This document shows positions 52,524-61,602 of a stretch of DNA of 64,000 nucleotides, piece after piece. Every line of letters starts with the position of its first letter. Positions within the stretch are counted from its first letter, which is position 1. The translations under genes were made by a program, and so were the position numbers. The DNA is from Streptomyces sp. NRRL S-87. GTDB lineage: Bacteria > Actinomycetota > Actinomycetes > Streptomycetales > Streptomycetaceae. The stretch is taken from the NCBI RefSeq assembly GCF_000719335.1, contig NZ_JOGB01000024.1, forward strand, positions 62,001 through 126,000, given 5' to 3'. The notes below the pieces were generated by a model. It saw nothing but the letters and a program-made list of their open reading frames with translations. It ran no database searches and was not told the DNA's origin.

Positions 52524-52692
52524 CCCGCGCCCGCGCTGACGTACCCGCACGCGTACGCGTACGCGTACCCGCACACGTCCCCGCACACGTCCCCGCACTC
52601 GTACTCGTACCGCACCCGTAGCGCCCCGTGGCCGCAGTCGGCCGCCGCAGCACTCGACGCACCCGACCCCGCACCCCTCCAGGAGCTGCCGT

Positions 52693-53901
<1,209 letters not shown>

Positions 53902-54042
53902 CCCGTACACGGACACCCGACCCGACCCGACCCGTCCTGAGCCGGGCCGAACCGGGTCCGGGCCCGGTGCCCGCCCGAGCCCCGCCGCCCCCGGGACACG
54001 CGTTCCGAGATCCGAGATACAAGATCCGAGGAGAGACCGACC

Positions 54043-55029
54043 GTGCGCATCGCCATCACCGGCTCCATCGCCGTCGACCACCTGATGGTCTACCCGGGGC
54101 GGTTCGCGGACCAGCTCATCCCCGACCGGCTCGACCGCGTCTCGCTGTCCTTCCTGGCCGACCGGCTGGAGGTCCGGCGCGGCGGCGTGGCCGCGAACAT
54201 CGCGCTGGGCCTCGGCCGACTCGGCGTACGGCCGCTGCTGGCCGGCGCGGTGGGGACGGACTTCGACGAGTACCGGAGCTGGCTGCACGCCCACCATGTC
54301 GACACCGGCCTGGTCCTGGTCAGCGACACCCTGCACACCGCCCGTTTCGTGTGCACGACCGACGCCGACCAGAACCAGATCGCCACCTTCTACGCCGGCG
54401 CCATGGCCGCGGCCCGGGAGATCACCCTCGCCCCGGCCCTGGCCGATCCGGAGGGCCTCGACCTGGTGGTGGTCGCCCCCAACGACCCGGCCGCGATGCG
54501 CCGGCACACCCAGGAGTGCCGCAAGCTGGGCATCCCGTTCGCCGCCGACCCCTCCCAGCAGCTGGCCCGGCTGTCGGGCGAGGAGGCGCGGGACCTCGTG
54601 GACGGTGCGCGCTGGCTGTTCACCAACGAGTACGAGGCCGCCCTGCTCCGGCAGCTCACCGGCTGGAGCGAGGCGGAGGTCCTGGACCGGGTCGGCAGCT
54701 GGGTGACCACGCTGGGCGCGGACGGGGCGCGCATCGCGCGGGCCGGCGCCACCGCGCAGCTGGTCCCGGCCGTGCCGACGGCGGACATCGCCGACCCGAC
54801 GGGGGCCGGGGACGCGTTCCGCTCGGGCTTCCTCGCCGGGCTGGCGTGGGGCTGGGCGCCGGAGCGGGCGGCCCAACTGGGGTGCGCGATCGCCACGGTG
54901 GTGCTGGAGTCGGTGGGCACCCAGGAGTACAAGCTGTCGGCGGCGGACCTGCTGCTGCGGGTCGAGGGGGCCTACGGCCCGGGCGTGGCCCGGGACATGG
55001 AGGCCCGGCTGCGCGGGTCGGCCGTATGA
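54043..55029 (+). CDS. PfkB-family kinase, probably adenosine kinase
   Basis: 328 residues from the GTG at 54043 (GAGGAGAG Shine-Dalgarno). Ribokinase-family marks: [15 protein letters not shown] near the N-terminus and [20 protein letters not shown] with the catalytic Asp. The close match to actinobacterial adenosine kinases, and its place between metK and metF, suggest it removes adenosine formed from S-adenosylhomocysteine. Another sugar kinase cannot be excluded. It overlaps metF by ATGA. Confidence 0.85.
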   Translation: MRIAITGSIAVDHLMVYPGRFADQLIPDRLDRVSLSFLADRLEVRRGGVAANIALGLGRLGVRPLLAGAVGTDFDEYRSWLHAHHVDTGLVLVSDTLHTARFVCTTDADQNQIATFYAGAMAAAREITLAPALADPEGLDLVVVAPNDPAAMRRHTQECRKLGIPFAADPSQQLARLSGEEARDLVDGARWLFTNEYEAALLRQLTGWSEAEVLDRVGSWVTTLGADGARIARAGATAQLVPAVPTADIADPTGAGDAFRSGFLAGLAWGWAPERAAQLGCAIATVVLESVGTQEYKLSAADLLLRVEGAYGPGVARDMEARLRGSAV

Positions 55030-56039
55030 GCACCGCGTCCGCCCCGACCGCGGCGGCGCACGCGCGGCGCGGGCCCGTACCCGCGCGGGACCCCGCACCG
55101 CTGCCGTCGGGCCGGGCACCGCTGCCGGGCCTGCGCGAGGCCCTCGCCCAGGACGGACCCGTCTTCTCCTTCGAGTTCTTCCCACCGAGGACGGCGGCCG
55201 GGGAGGCCACGCTGTGGAACGCCGTCCGCCGCGTGGAGGCGGTCGGGCCCGCCTTCGTCTCGGTGACGTACGGGGCCGGCGGCTCCTCCCGGGACCGGAC
55301 CGTCGAGGTCACCAAGCGGATCGCGACGGAGACCACCCTCCGCCCCGTCGCCCACCTGACGGCGGTCGGGCACTCGGTGGCCGAGCTGCGGCACATCATC
55401 GGCCAGTACGCCGACGCCGGCGTGCGCGACGTCCTCGTCCTGCGCGGGGACCCGCCGGGGGACCCGAAGGGCCCCTGGGTCCCCCACCCGCACGGCCTCA
55501 CGCACGCGCACGAACTGGTCTCCCTGGTCCGCCGGCTGGGCGACTTCAGCGTCGGGGTGGCCGCCTTCCCCGAACGGCACCCGCGCTCGCCGGACTGGGA
55601 CAGCGACATCCGCCACTTCACGGCGAAGTGCCGGGCGGGCGCCGACTACGCGATCACCCAGATGTTCTTCCACGTGGAGGACTACCTCCGCCTCCGCGAC
55701 CGGCTGGCGGCCGCCGGCTGCCACACCCCGATCATCCCCGAGATCATGCCGGCCACCGACTTCCGCCAGATCCGGCGCTTCGCCGAGCTCAGCGACGCCC
55801 GCTTCCCCACGGCCCTCGCCCGCCACCTGGAGGCGGCCCAGGGCGACCCCCGTGCCGGCCACGCGATCGGCGTCGAGTACGCCACCGCCATGGCGCGGCG
55901 GCTGCTCGACGAGGGGGCTCCGGGCCTGCACTACATCACCCTCAACCGGTCCACGGCGACCCTCGAGATCCACGAGGCCGTCCGGCCCGCCCCCGTACGC
56001 CGCCGGGCGGGGCCGCCGGCCGCCGGCCGGCGTTCGTGA
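55026..56039 (+). CDS. metF: Methylenetetrahydrofolate reductase
   Basis: 337 residues, a TIM-barrel flavoprotein: [18 protein letters not shown] at the start, [31 protein letters not shown] and [17 protein letters not shown] further on. It reduces 5,10-methylene-THF to 5-methyl-THF, the methyl donor for methionine. The first ~40 residues are an Ala/Pro-rich extension. With metK and the kinase it forms a methyl-supply block; methionine synthase and SAH hydrolase are not in the window. Confidence 0.93.
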   Translation: MSTASAPTAAAHARRGPVPARDPAPLPSGRAPLPGLREALAQDGPVFSFEFFPPRTAAGEATLWNAVRRVEAVGPAFVSVTYGAGGSSRDRTVEVTKRIATETTLRPVAHLTAVGHSVAELRHIIGQYADAGVRDVLVLRGDPPGDPKGPWVPHPHGLTHAHELVSLVRRLGDFSVGVAAFPERHPRSPDWDSDIRHFTAKCRAGADYAITQMFFHVEDYLRLRDRLAAAGCHTPIIPEIMPATDFRQIRRFAELSDARFPTALARHLEAAQGDPRAGHAIGVEYATAMARRLLDEGAPGLHYITLNRSTATLEIHEAVRPAPVRRRAGPPAAGRRS

Positions 56040-56045
56040 CGTCGC

Positions 56046-56081
56046 GCCCCTGCGGGCCCGCTCCGGCGGGCCCGCAGGGGC
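56046..56081. terminator. Bidirectional terminator between metF and ogt operons
   Basis: A perfect 16-bp stem GCCCCTGCGGGCCCGC / GCGGGCCCGCAGGGGC with a 4-nt loop, starting 7 bp after the metF stop. A second hairpin, GCCCGACTGC / GCAGTCGGGC (56160-56190), lies nearer the convergent ogt gene. Confidence 0.85.
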
Positions 56082-56264
56082 GCACCGGCCGTGGCGGGTC
56101 CGGCGGTTGGTTGCCCGGCGGTCCGTTCGCTCGGCGGTGCGGTCGCGCGGCGGTCCGTTGCCCGACTGCTCGGTGGCCGGGCAGTCGGGCGTCCGGCGGT
56201 TCGGCCGGAGGGACGCCGGGCCGCGGGGGCGGGAGGTCCGGCGTCCCGGTCTTCGGGGCGGCGG

Positions 56265-56804
56265 TCAGGCCGCGGGGTGTTCGAGCGCGAGGAGGCGGCG
56301 CTTGGCGTCGAGACCGCCCGCGTAGCCGGCGAGGGAGCCGTCCGACGCGAGGATGCGGTGGCAGGGCAGCACCACGCAGAGCGGGTTGGCGCCCAGGGCC
56401 GTGCCCACGGCGCGCGAGGCGCGGGGGCGGGACAGCGCCTCCGCCAGTTCCTTGTAGGTCGACGTGCGGCCGTAGGGCACGAAGCCGTCGAGGGCGAGCA
56501 CGGTCTCGCGGCTGAAGGGCGTGGCGAGCGCCAGGTCCAGCGGCAGGGTGAACGCACGGCGGGTGCCGGCGAGGTACTCGTCGAGTTCGGTGCGGGCCCG
56601 GGCGAAGAGGACCAGGTGGCGCTCGCCGGCCGCGGGGGCCTCGGCCAGGCCGGCGCGCCGGATGCGGGCCCGTACGGTCGCCTCGTCCTGGAAGCCGCAG
56701 TACACCAGCGCGTCCTCGGTCACGCCGAGGAGCAGGTCGCCGAGCGCGCTCGGGTGGGTGGTCAGCGCGACGGCGGCAGGTCGGGCGGGGCGGGTGCCGG
56801 TCAT
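56265..56804 (-). CDS. ogt: Methylated-DNA-protein-cysteine methyltransferase, second copy
   Basis: 179 residues. The acceptor Cys148 is in VVLPCHRILA; FSRETVLALDGFVPYGRTST is the DNA-binding helix region and GSLAGYAGGLDAKRRLL the C-terminus. It is the last gene of the receptor-SARP-sigma-repair operon, 35 bp after the Ogt-Ada fusion. Compared with the copy at 12645 it is clearly divergent, so it is not a recent duplicate. Position suggests it is made together with the regulators of antibiotic production. Confidence 0.93.
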   Translation of the reverse strand: MTGTRPARPAAVALTTHPSALGDLLLGVTEDALVYCGFQDEATVRARIRRAGLAEAPAAGERHLVLFARARTELDEYLAGTRRAFTLPLDLALATPFSRETVLALDGFVPYGRTSTYKELAEALSRPRASRAVGTALGANPLCVVLPCHRILASDGSLAGYAGGLDAKRRLLALEHPAA

Positions 56805-56839
56805 GGGCGGTGGGGCTCCTCGGACGGGTGGGTCGGACG

Positions 56840-57901
56840 TCAGACCGCTACCGGGCGGCAGCTCTTGCAGGCGCGGTAGCCGGCCCGGTGGGCCTCGCCC
56901 GCGCTCGCGAACGGTACGCGGTGCGGGGGCGTGATGCGCCGGGCGTGCGCGCAGGTGGGGTGGCAGTAGATGTGCGTGGTGTCGCTGCCGAGGAAGACGG
57001 CGCCGCTGCGCGACCACTGGCGCACCTCGGCCATGTCGATGCCCTCGGCCCGGCGCAGCGCCTCCCCGGCGGCCGGCAGGTAGCCGGCGTCGCAGGGCGC
57101 GCCGTTGTCGTAGGTGACGCGGTGGCAGGGGACCAGGACCGGGAGGGGGTTGGACGCCAGGATGGCGGCCAGCCGCTCCGTGAGGTCGGCCGCCTCCCGC
57201 GTCCGGGTGCCGTCCTCGGTTCCGGGGCCGGAACCGTCCGCGGCTGCGGGGCCGGTGCCGTCCGCGGCTCCGCTCGCGGCTCCGGTCGCGGCGCCGCTGG
57301 TGGCTCCGCCGGTGGCACCGGTCGTGGCCGCGGTCCCGGTCCCGGGGGCCGGGCCGGTCGCACGTGCCGGGCCGGTCGCGGACGCCGTTCCGGGTCCGGC
57401 CGGCAGACCCGTACCCGCCTCGTGGGCGATCCAGGACATCGGGCGCAGCTGGCCGGGCGGGATCGTGCGTACGGCCGCCAGCACGCGGGTGGCCGGCGCC
57501 CCGGCCGGCCCGAGGTCCAGCGGCAGGGCGCGGGCGCGCGCCGTGCGCAAGGCGGTGGCCAGCCCGGGGAACGCCTTGCGCGCCGGGATCGCGGAACGCC
57601 CGGTGCGGGCCCGGTGCAGTTCCTCGAACCCCTCGGCGGTCAGCCCCGCGCCGCCCAGGGCGGACCCGGTGATCCGCTCCGGGGTGAAGGCCACGAACAG
57701 CGCGCCCGCGGGCGTGTCCAGCGAGACGTACGTGTCGTAGCGGTCCCGTGGGACGCCCACCCTCTGGAGGATGCGCAGCGCGAAGTCCACCGGGGCCGGC
57801 GGCATGTCCTCGGCCCCGGCTCCGGGCAGCGGCTCGTGAGGGGTCGCGTCCTCGTGCGCGTCCCCGTGCCGAGCCCCCCACGGGGCCTCGTGTCCGCTCA
57901 C
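56840..57901 (-). CDS. Ogt-Ada fusion with swapped domain order
   Basis: 353 residues from the GTG at 57901, which overlaps the sigma-factor stop (GTGA). The first ~285 residues are an Ogt-like alkyltransferase domain with the acceptor Cys259 in VLVPCHRVTY. The last ~50 are an Ada Zn domain with all four Cys (313, 317, 345, 348; IYCHPTC and ACKSC), so both acceptor sites are intact. The order is the reverse of E. coli Ada and there is no AraC domain. A ~70-residue Gly/Ala/Thr repeat insert (~165-235) splits the Ogt domain. It probably repairs both O6-alkylguanine and phosphotriesters. Confidence 0.86.
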   Translation of the reverse strand: MSGHEAPWGARHGDAHEDATPHEPLPGAGAEDMPPAPVDFALRILQRVGVPRDRYDTYVSLDTPAGALFVAFTPERITGSALGGAGLTAEGFEELHRARTGRSAIPARKAFPGLATALRTARARALPLDLGPAGAPATRVLAAVRTIPPGQLRPMSWIAHEAGTGLPAGPGTASATGPARATGPAPGTGTAATTGATGGATSGAATGAASGAADGTGPAAADGSGPGTEDGTRTREAADLTERLAAILASNPLPVLVPCHRVTYDNGAPCDAGYLPAAGEALRRAEGIDMAEVRQWSRSGAVFLGSDTTHIYCHPTCAHARRITPPHRVPFASAGEAHRAGYRACKSCRPVAV

Positions 57902-58482
57902 GTCCTCACCTCCCTCAGCTCCTCGTCCGGCGCCAACAGCCGCCGCAGGTCCCCCATCGCGCGCGAGACCTGTGCCTTGGCGGTGCCGACCGGACAGCCC
58001 TGCACCTGCGCCACCTCGGCGTAGCTCATGCCGACCACGTGCCGTAAGACCACCGGTATCCGGTAGTACTCCGGCAGCTCCGACAGCGCCGCGACCAGGC
58101 GGCCGCGGTCGTCGGCGTTCAGTGCCCGCTCGGCGGGCCCCGGCCGGTGGTCGGACCACGTGTCCTGGGCGTCGTCGACCCGCATGACCGACACCGGGCG
58201 GCGCACGCTGCTGCGCACATGATTACGCCACACGTTCGCCGCGATCGTCATCAGCCAGGCGCGCGGGCTCAGCTGCCTGCGGCGCTCGGGCGAGTACGAC
58301 TGCAGCGCCGTGTAGGCGCGCAGGAACGTGTCCTGCCCCAGGTCGTCCGCCTCCGCGGGCGACCCGGACACGCGCAGCAGGAACGCGTGCACCCCCCTGG
58401 CGTGGATGCGGACGAGCTCCGTGAAGCCGTCGTCCAGATCCGCCGCCAGCAGGTCTGTCAGCTGCTCGGCCACCTTGTCCAT
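57898..58482 (-). CDS. ECF-type RNA polymerase sigma factor
   Basis: 194 residues with sigma region 2 (LGQDTFLRAYTALQSYSPER, RAWLMTIAANVWRNHVR) and region 4 (LSELPEYYRIPVVLRHVVGM, YAEVAQVQGCPVGTAKAQVS). No anti-sigma gene is adjacent; instead it overlaps an Ogt-Ada gene downstream and the SARP upstream (TGATG). It probably directs polymerase to stress or repair promoters, perhaps including its own operon. The ATG at 58482 has only a weak Shine-Dalgarno, consistent with translational coupling to the SARP. Confidence 0.88.
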   Translation of the reverse strand: MDKVAEQLTDLLAADLDDGFTELVRIHARGVHAFLLRVSGSPAEADDLGQDTFLRAYTALQSYSPERRRQLSPRAWLMTIAANVWRNHVRSSVRRPVSVMRVDDAQDTWSDHRPGPAERALNADDRGRLVAALSELPEYYRIPVVLRHVVGMSYAEVAQVQGCPVGTAKAQVSRAMGDLRRLLAPDEELREVRT

Positions 58483-59318
58483 CACTGGAGAAACACCGCC
58501 CTCGGGGAAAGGGTTGCTGGGGGTGCGCTGAGCACGGGGTCGTCGGCGTCGATGGCCTCGTACAGCCGGCGCAGCCGGGGTACGGGCTGGATGCCGAAGG
58601 AGTCGCCGAGGCGGCTGTGCAGCCGCCGGAACACGCCCAGGGCCTCGTCGCGCCGGTCGGAGCGGTGGAGGGCGAGCATGTACTGGGCGTGGATGTTCTC
58701 GTGGGTGGGGTGTGCGGCGGCCAGGGTCCGCAGCTCGTCGAGGAGCTCGCGGTGGCGGCCCAGGCGCAGGTCGGCCTCGACCCGCCACTGGAGGACGCTG
58801 GTACGCGCCTCCTCCAGCTCGACGATGTGCGGGGAGCTGAGCGCACCTGACGTCACGTCGGCCAGCACGGGCCCGCGCCAGACGGCGAGGGCGTCGGCGA
58901 ACAGCCGGGTCGCGCGCTCCGGTGCGCCGGCGGCGGAGGCCTCGCGGCCGCGGGCGGCCAGGGCCTCGAAGCGCAGCCGGTCGCTGGCCCGGGGGTCGAG
59001 GGCGAACTGGTAGCCCTGATTGCGGGTGACGAGGGTGCGGCTGTGGTCGGCGGGCGGGCTGCGCAGGATCTGGCGTATGTAGAGGACGTAGGTCTGGAGG
59101 GTGGACATCGCGGTCTTGGGCGGGTGCGATCCCCATAACTCGGTGATGCAGTCGCTGGCCCGGACCGCGCGGTTGGCGTTGAGCAGGAGGAACGCGAGCA
59201 GTTGGCGGGGCTTGGGGGCGCTGGGGGTCCGGTTCTCGCCGTCGACGACGAGGGACAGCGGGCCCAGGACGCCGGCCCGGACCGAGCCGCCGGCGCCGGG
59301 CGGGGCGGGCGCGCTCAT
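58482..59318 (-). CDS. SARP-family activator, second copy
   Basis: 278 residues: winged-helix DNA-binding domain (LGPLSLVVDGENRTPSAPKP, RQLLAFLLLNANRAVRASDC, TYVLYIRQILRS) and bacterial transcriptional activation domain (RFEALAARGREASAAGAPER; QYMLALHRSDRRDEALGVFR). Its ATG overlaps the stop of the GBL-receptor-like gene, and its stop overlaps the sigma start. It is related to the SARP at 42903 and may act above or beside it in controlling the cluster. Confidence 0.88.
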   Translation of the reverse strand: MSAPAPPGAGGSVRAGVLGPLSLVVDGENRTPSAPKPRQLLAFLLLNANRAVRASDCITELWGSHPPKTAMSTLQTYVLYIRQILRSPPADHSRTLVTRNQGYQFALDPRASDRLRFEALAARGREASAAGAPERATRLFADALAVWRGPVLADVTSGALSSPHIVELEEARTSVLQWRVEADLRLGRHRELLDELRTLAAAHPTHENIHAQYMLALHRSDRRDEALGVFRRLHSRLGDSFGIQPVPRLRRLYEAIDADDPVLSAPPATLSPRAVFLQ

Positions 59319-59953
59319 ACGAGGTCCTGTTCGTACTCGCTGATGCTCTTGACGATGATCCCGCGGAGCACCACCCGCCAGATCTGGGCGAGCTGGACCA
59401 CCGGGCTCGCCGCGGAGTCGCCGGCCAGGGACTCCGCGCCGCCGCGCAGGGCCAGTTCGTCGCGCAGTTGCAGTTCGGCGCCTGCCACGAGGTGGGCGGC
59501 GAGGGCCGCCAGGGCGTCGGGGTCGCTGCCGGGGCGCAGGCCGCACTCCTCCTGGGCGCGGCGGAACAGGTCGCGCAGGACGGGCAGCCATTCGGAGGCC
59601 CACGTGGAGCGGGAGCACTCGCGTGCCAGCCGGGCCGCCGCGCGGACCTCGACGTTCTCCTCGAGCAACCGGGCGAGGGTCACCGTGAGGGCGACGCCGG
59701 TGGCGAGGGCCGGTCGGTGTTTGGCGACCACGTCGGCGATCGCGTCGCGCACCTGCTCGCGGCCCTGCTGCTGCACGGCCTCGGCGAGGGCGCGTTTGGT
59801 CGGGAAGTGGAAGGTCAGCGCCCCCATGGAGATGCCGGCGAGTTGGTTGATCTGCGTCAGGGTCGTGCCCTCGTAGCCGGAGCGGTCGAACTCGGTCGAG
59901 GCCGCCTGGACGAGGAGTGAGCGGGTGCGCATGGCTCTCTGCTGCCGTGCCAT
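59315..59953 (-). CDS. Gamma-butyrolactone receptor-like TetR repressor
   Basis: 212 residues. The HTH (LLVQAASTEFDRSGYEGTTL, INQLAGISMGALTFHFPTKR) matches ArpA/ScbR-type receptors closely, including the ALTFHFP core, and the C-terminal domain has their length and a conserved Trp-containing stretch (RSTWASEWLPVLRDLF). It first gene of a five-gene overlapping operon (receptor, SARP, ECF sigma, Ogt-Ada, Ogt). The palindrome at 60013-60032 is a likely binding site, so the operon should be released from repression when a GBL signal or an antibiotic ligand binds. It may be a true or a pseudo receptor. Confidence 0.87.
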   Translation of the reverse strand: MARQQRAMRTRSLLVQAASTEFDRSGYEGTTLTQINQLAGISMGALTFHFPTKRALAEAVQQQGREQVRDAIADVVAKHRPALATGVALTVTLARLLEENVEVRAAARLARECSRSTWASEWLPVLRDLFRRAQEECGLRPGSDPDALAALAAHLVAGAELQLRDELALRGGAESLAGDSAASPVVQLAQIWRVVLRGIIVKSISEYEQDLV

Positions 59954-60012
59954 GGACTCTTCTCCGTGTCGTCGGGATCCGTCGGGCCCGGGGGCCTCGC
60001 GCCATCCTAGAA

Positions 60013-60032
60013 CATAGAGAACGTTCGCTATG
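60013..60032. promoter_or_regulatory. ARE-like palindrome (GBL receptor operator)
   Basis: CATAGAGAACGTTCGCTATG is a 20-bp inverted repeat with one mismatched pair, in the AT-rich gap between the divergent receptor and IS701-like genes. Its size and shape match autoregulatory elements bound by ArpA/ScbR-type repressors. Confidence 0.75.
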
Positions 60033-60083
60033 CTTTTTTGTGTCAACCGTCTGACTGATGACGCGCGCACAGGGGGAACGCCC

Positions 60084-61436
60084 ATGGCCGTCCACCGCTC
60101 CTCGATCCCGTCCGCACCCGCGTCCGCGCCCGTGTCCGCATCCGCCTCCACGTCAGCGCGCACGCCCGCGGCCGGATCCGCGCCCCCGTCCGCGTCCGGC
60201 CCCGGGACGGAACGGTCCGCCGCCCTCTCCGCGTTCACCGAGGAGGTCTTCGGGCACCTGCCGCGCCAGGACCAGCGCCGCTGGGCGGAGACCTACGTGA
60301 AGGGCCTGCTCGGCACCCCGGGCCGGAAGTCGGTGCGGCGGATGGCGGCGGCGGTGTCGGCCGCGCCGACCGCGTCGCAGTCCCTGCACCAGTTCGTCAG
60401 CGAGAGCCCGTGGCCGTGGGAGCCGTCGAGGCGGGCCCTGGCCCGCTGGGCCGGCGAGCGGGCCCCGGTCCTGGCCTGGACCCTGTCGGCGGTGGTCGCC
60501 CCCAAGCGGGGCGGGCACTCGGTGGGGGTGCACCGCCGCTTCGACGAAGCGGCCGGACGGCTCGTCAACTGCCAGGTGGGCATGGGCATCCACGTCTCCA
60601 CCCGGCGCGGGGCCGTCCCCGTGGACTGGCGGCTGCACCTGCCCGAGGCCTGGTGCGGGGACCCCCGCTTACGGCGGCGGGCCCGCATACCCGACTCCGC
60701 CGACGCGCGCCCGCTGTGGGGGCAGGCCCTGGACCTGGTCGACGCCCTGGCCGGGCGCACGGCGGGGGACCCCCCTCCGGTGGTCGCCGACGGCACGGAG
60801 CTGGACGACTGCGCGGCACTCGCCGCGGGCCTCAGCGGTCGCAGCCACCGCTTCCTGGTGTCCGTACCGGGCAACCTGGCCGTGCACGCCGGGCCGGCCC
60901 TGGGCGCCCAGCGGCATCCGCGCGGGCCATCCCCGGCCGAGCGCCTGTGCGTGGACGACCACCTGTTGCAGCGGGGCACGTCCCTGCGGCCGCCGGCGCC
61001 GCCCCGCCGGCTCCCCGGCCTGCCGGGGCGCGGCTCCGCGGGGCCGCTGTGGACGCTCTCCGGGCCGGTGCACCTGCCCCACTCCCCCCACACCCTGCGC
61101 CTGCTGGCCCAGTGGCGGCCGCGGCGCGACCGGCCGGCGCGGATCTGGCTGACGAACCTCGTGCACGCCCGACCGGACGAACTCCTGCCCCTGGTCGACG
61201 CGCAGGCCCGCACCGGCGCGGCGGTGGACGCGCTGTGCGAGGACTTCGGGCTGCTGGACTTCGAGGGGCGCTCCTTCCCCGGCTGGCACCACCACACGAC
61301 GCTGGTGTCGGCGGCGTACGGCTGGCACGCCCTCTCCGGGGCGCCGACGGACCCGGACGGCCACCGCCCCGCCCGACCGACGCCCCGGCCCGGCCCGGCC
61401 GCACCCCCTCGAGCACTGCAGCACGCCGGCTGCTGA
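60084..61436 (+). CDS. IS701-type transposase relative, probably domesticated
   Basis: 450 residues from the ATG at 60084 (GGGGGAA Shine-Dalgarno). It has the IS701 DDE architecture: PKRGGHSVGVHRRFDEAAGR, VNCQVGMGIHVSTRRGAVPV, VVADGTELDDCAALAAGL, and FEGRSFPGWHHHTTLVSAAYG. The expected first catalytic Asp (LDDTGFPK in active enzymes) is gone: the site reads LSAVVAPKRG. The second Asp and the Glu remain. No terminal inverted repeats were found. It contains a TTA leucine codon at 60669-60671, so translation should need the bldA tRNA. It shares a promoter region and an ARE with the GBL receptor, suggesting a regulatory protein rather than a mobile element. Confidence 0.72.
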   Translation: MAVHRSSIPSAPASAPVSASASTSARTPAAGSAPPSASGPGTERSAALSAFTEEVFGHLPRQDQRRWAETYVKGLLGTPGRKSVRRMAAAVSAAPTASQSLHQFVSESPWPWEPSRRALARWAGERAPVLAWTLSAVVAPKRGGHSVGVHRRFDEAAGRLVNCQVGMGIHVSTRRGAVPVDWRLHLPEAWCGDPRLRRRARIPDSADARPLWGQALDLVDALAGRTAGDPPPVVADGTELDDCAALAAGLSGRSHRFLVSVPGNLAVHAGPALGAQRHPRGPSPAERLCVDDHLLQRGTSLRPPAPPRRLPGLPGRGSAGPLWTLSGPVHLPHSPHTLRLLAQWRPRRDRPARIWLTNLVHARPDELLPLVDAQARTGAAVDALCEDFGLLDFEGRSFPGWHHHTTLVSAAYGWHALSGAPTDPDGHRPARPTPRPGPAAPPRALQHAGC

Positions 61437-61524
61437 CGCCACCGGCACGACGGGCCGGAGGGCGCGGGCCGGGCACCCCGGGGCCCGGCACAACAGGGCG
61501 CGGCGTTAACGCCGTTAACGCGGC

Positions 61525-61562
61525 GGGCCCCGTGCCGACGGTGGACCGTCGGCACGGGGCCC
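61525..61562. terminator. Bidirectional terminator between IS701-like and protease genes
   Basis: A perfect 17-bp stem GGGCCCCGTGCCGACGG / CCGTCGGCACGGGGCCC with a 4-nt loop. GTTAACGCCGTTAAC lies just upstream (61505-61519). Confidence 0.85.
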
Positions 61563-61602
61563 GGAAGGGTGCGGTGGAGGGCGGCTCCTCCGCGGACCGC
61601 GG

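Noticed and set aside
52524..52692. Possible SAM riboswitch before metK
   Set aside because: The gap holds only ACGCGTACGCGTAC-like simple repeats and no recognisable SAM-I core or paired elements.
60033..61524. Active insertion sequence
   Set aside because: No terminal inverted repeats or target duplication seen and the first catalytic Asp is missing, so it is called a domesticated relative instead.
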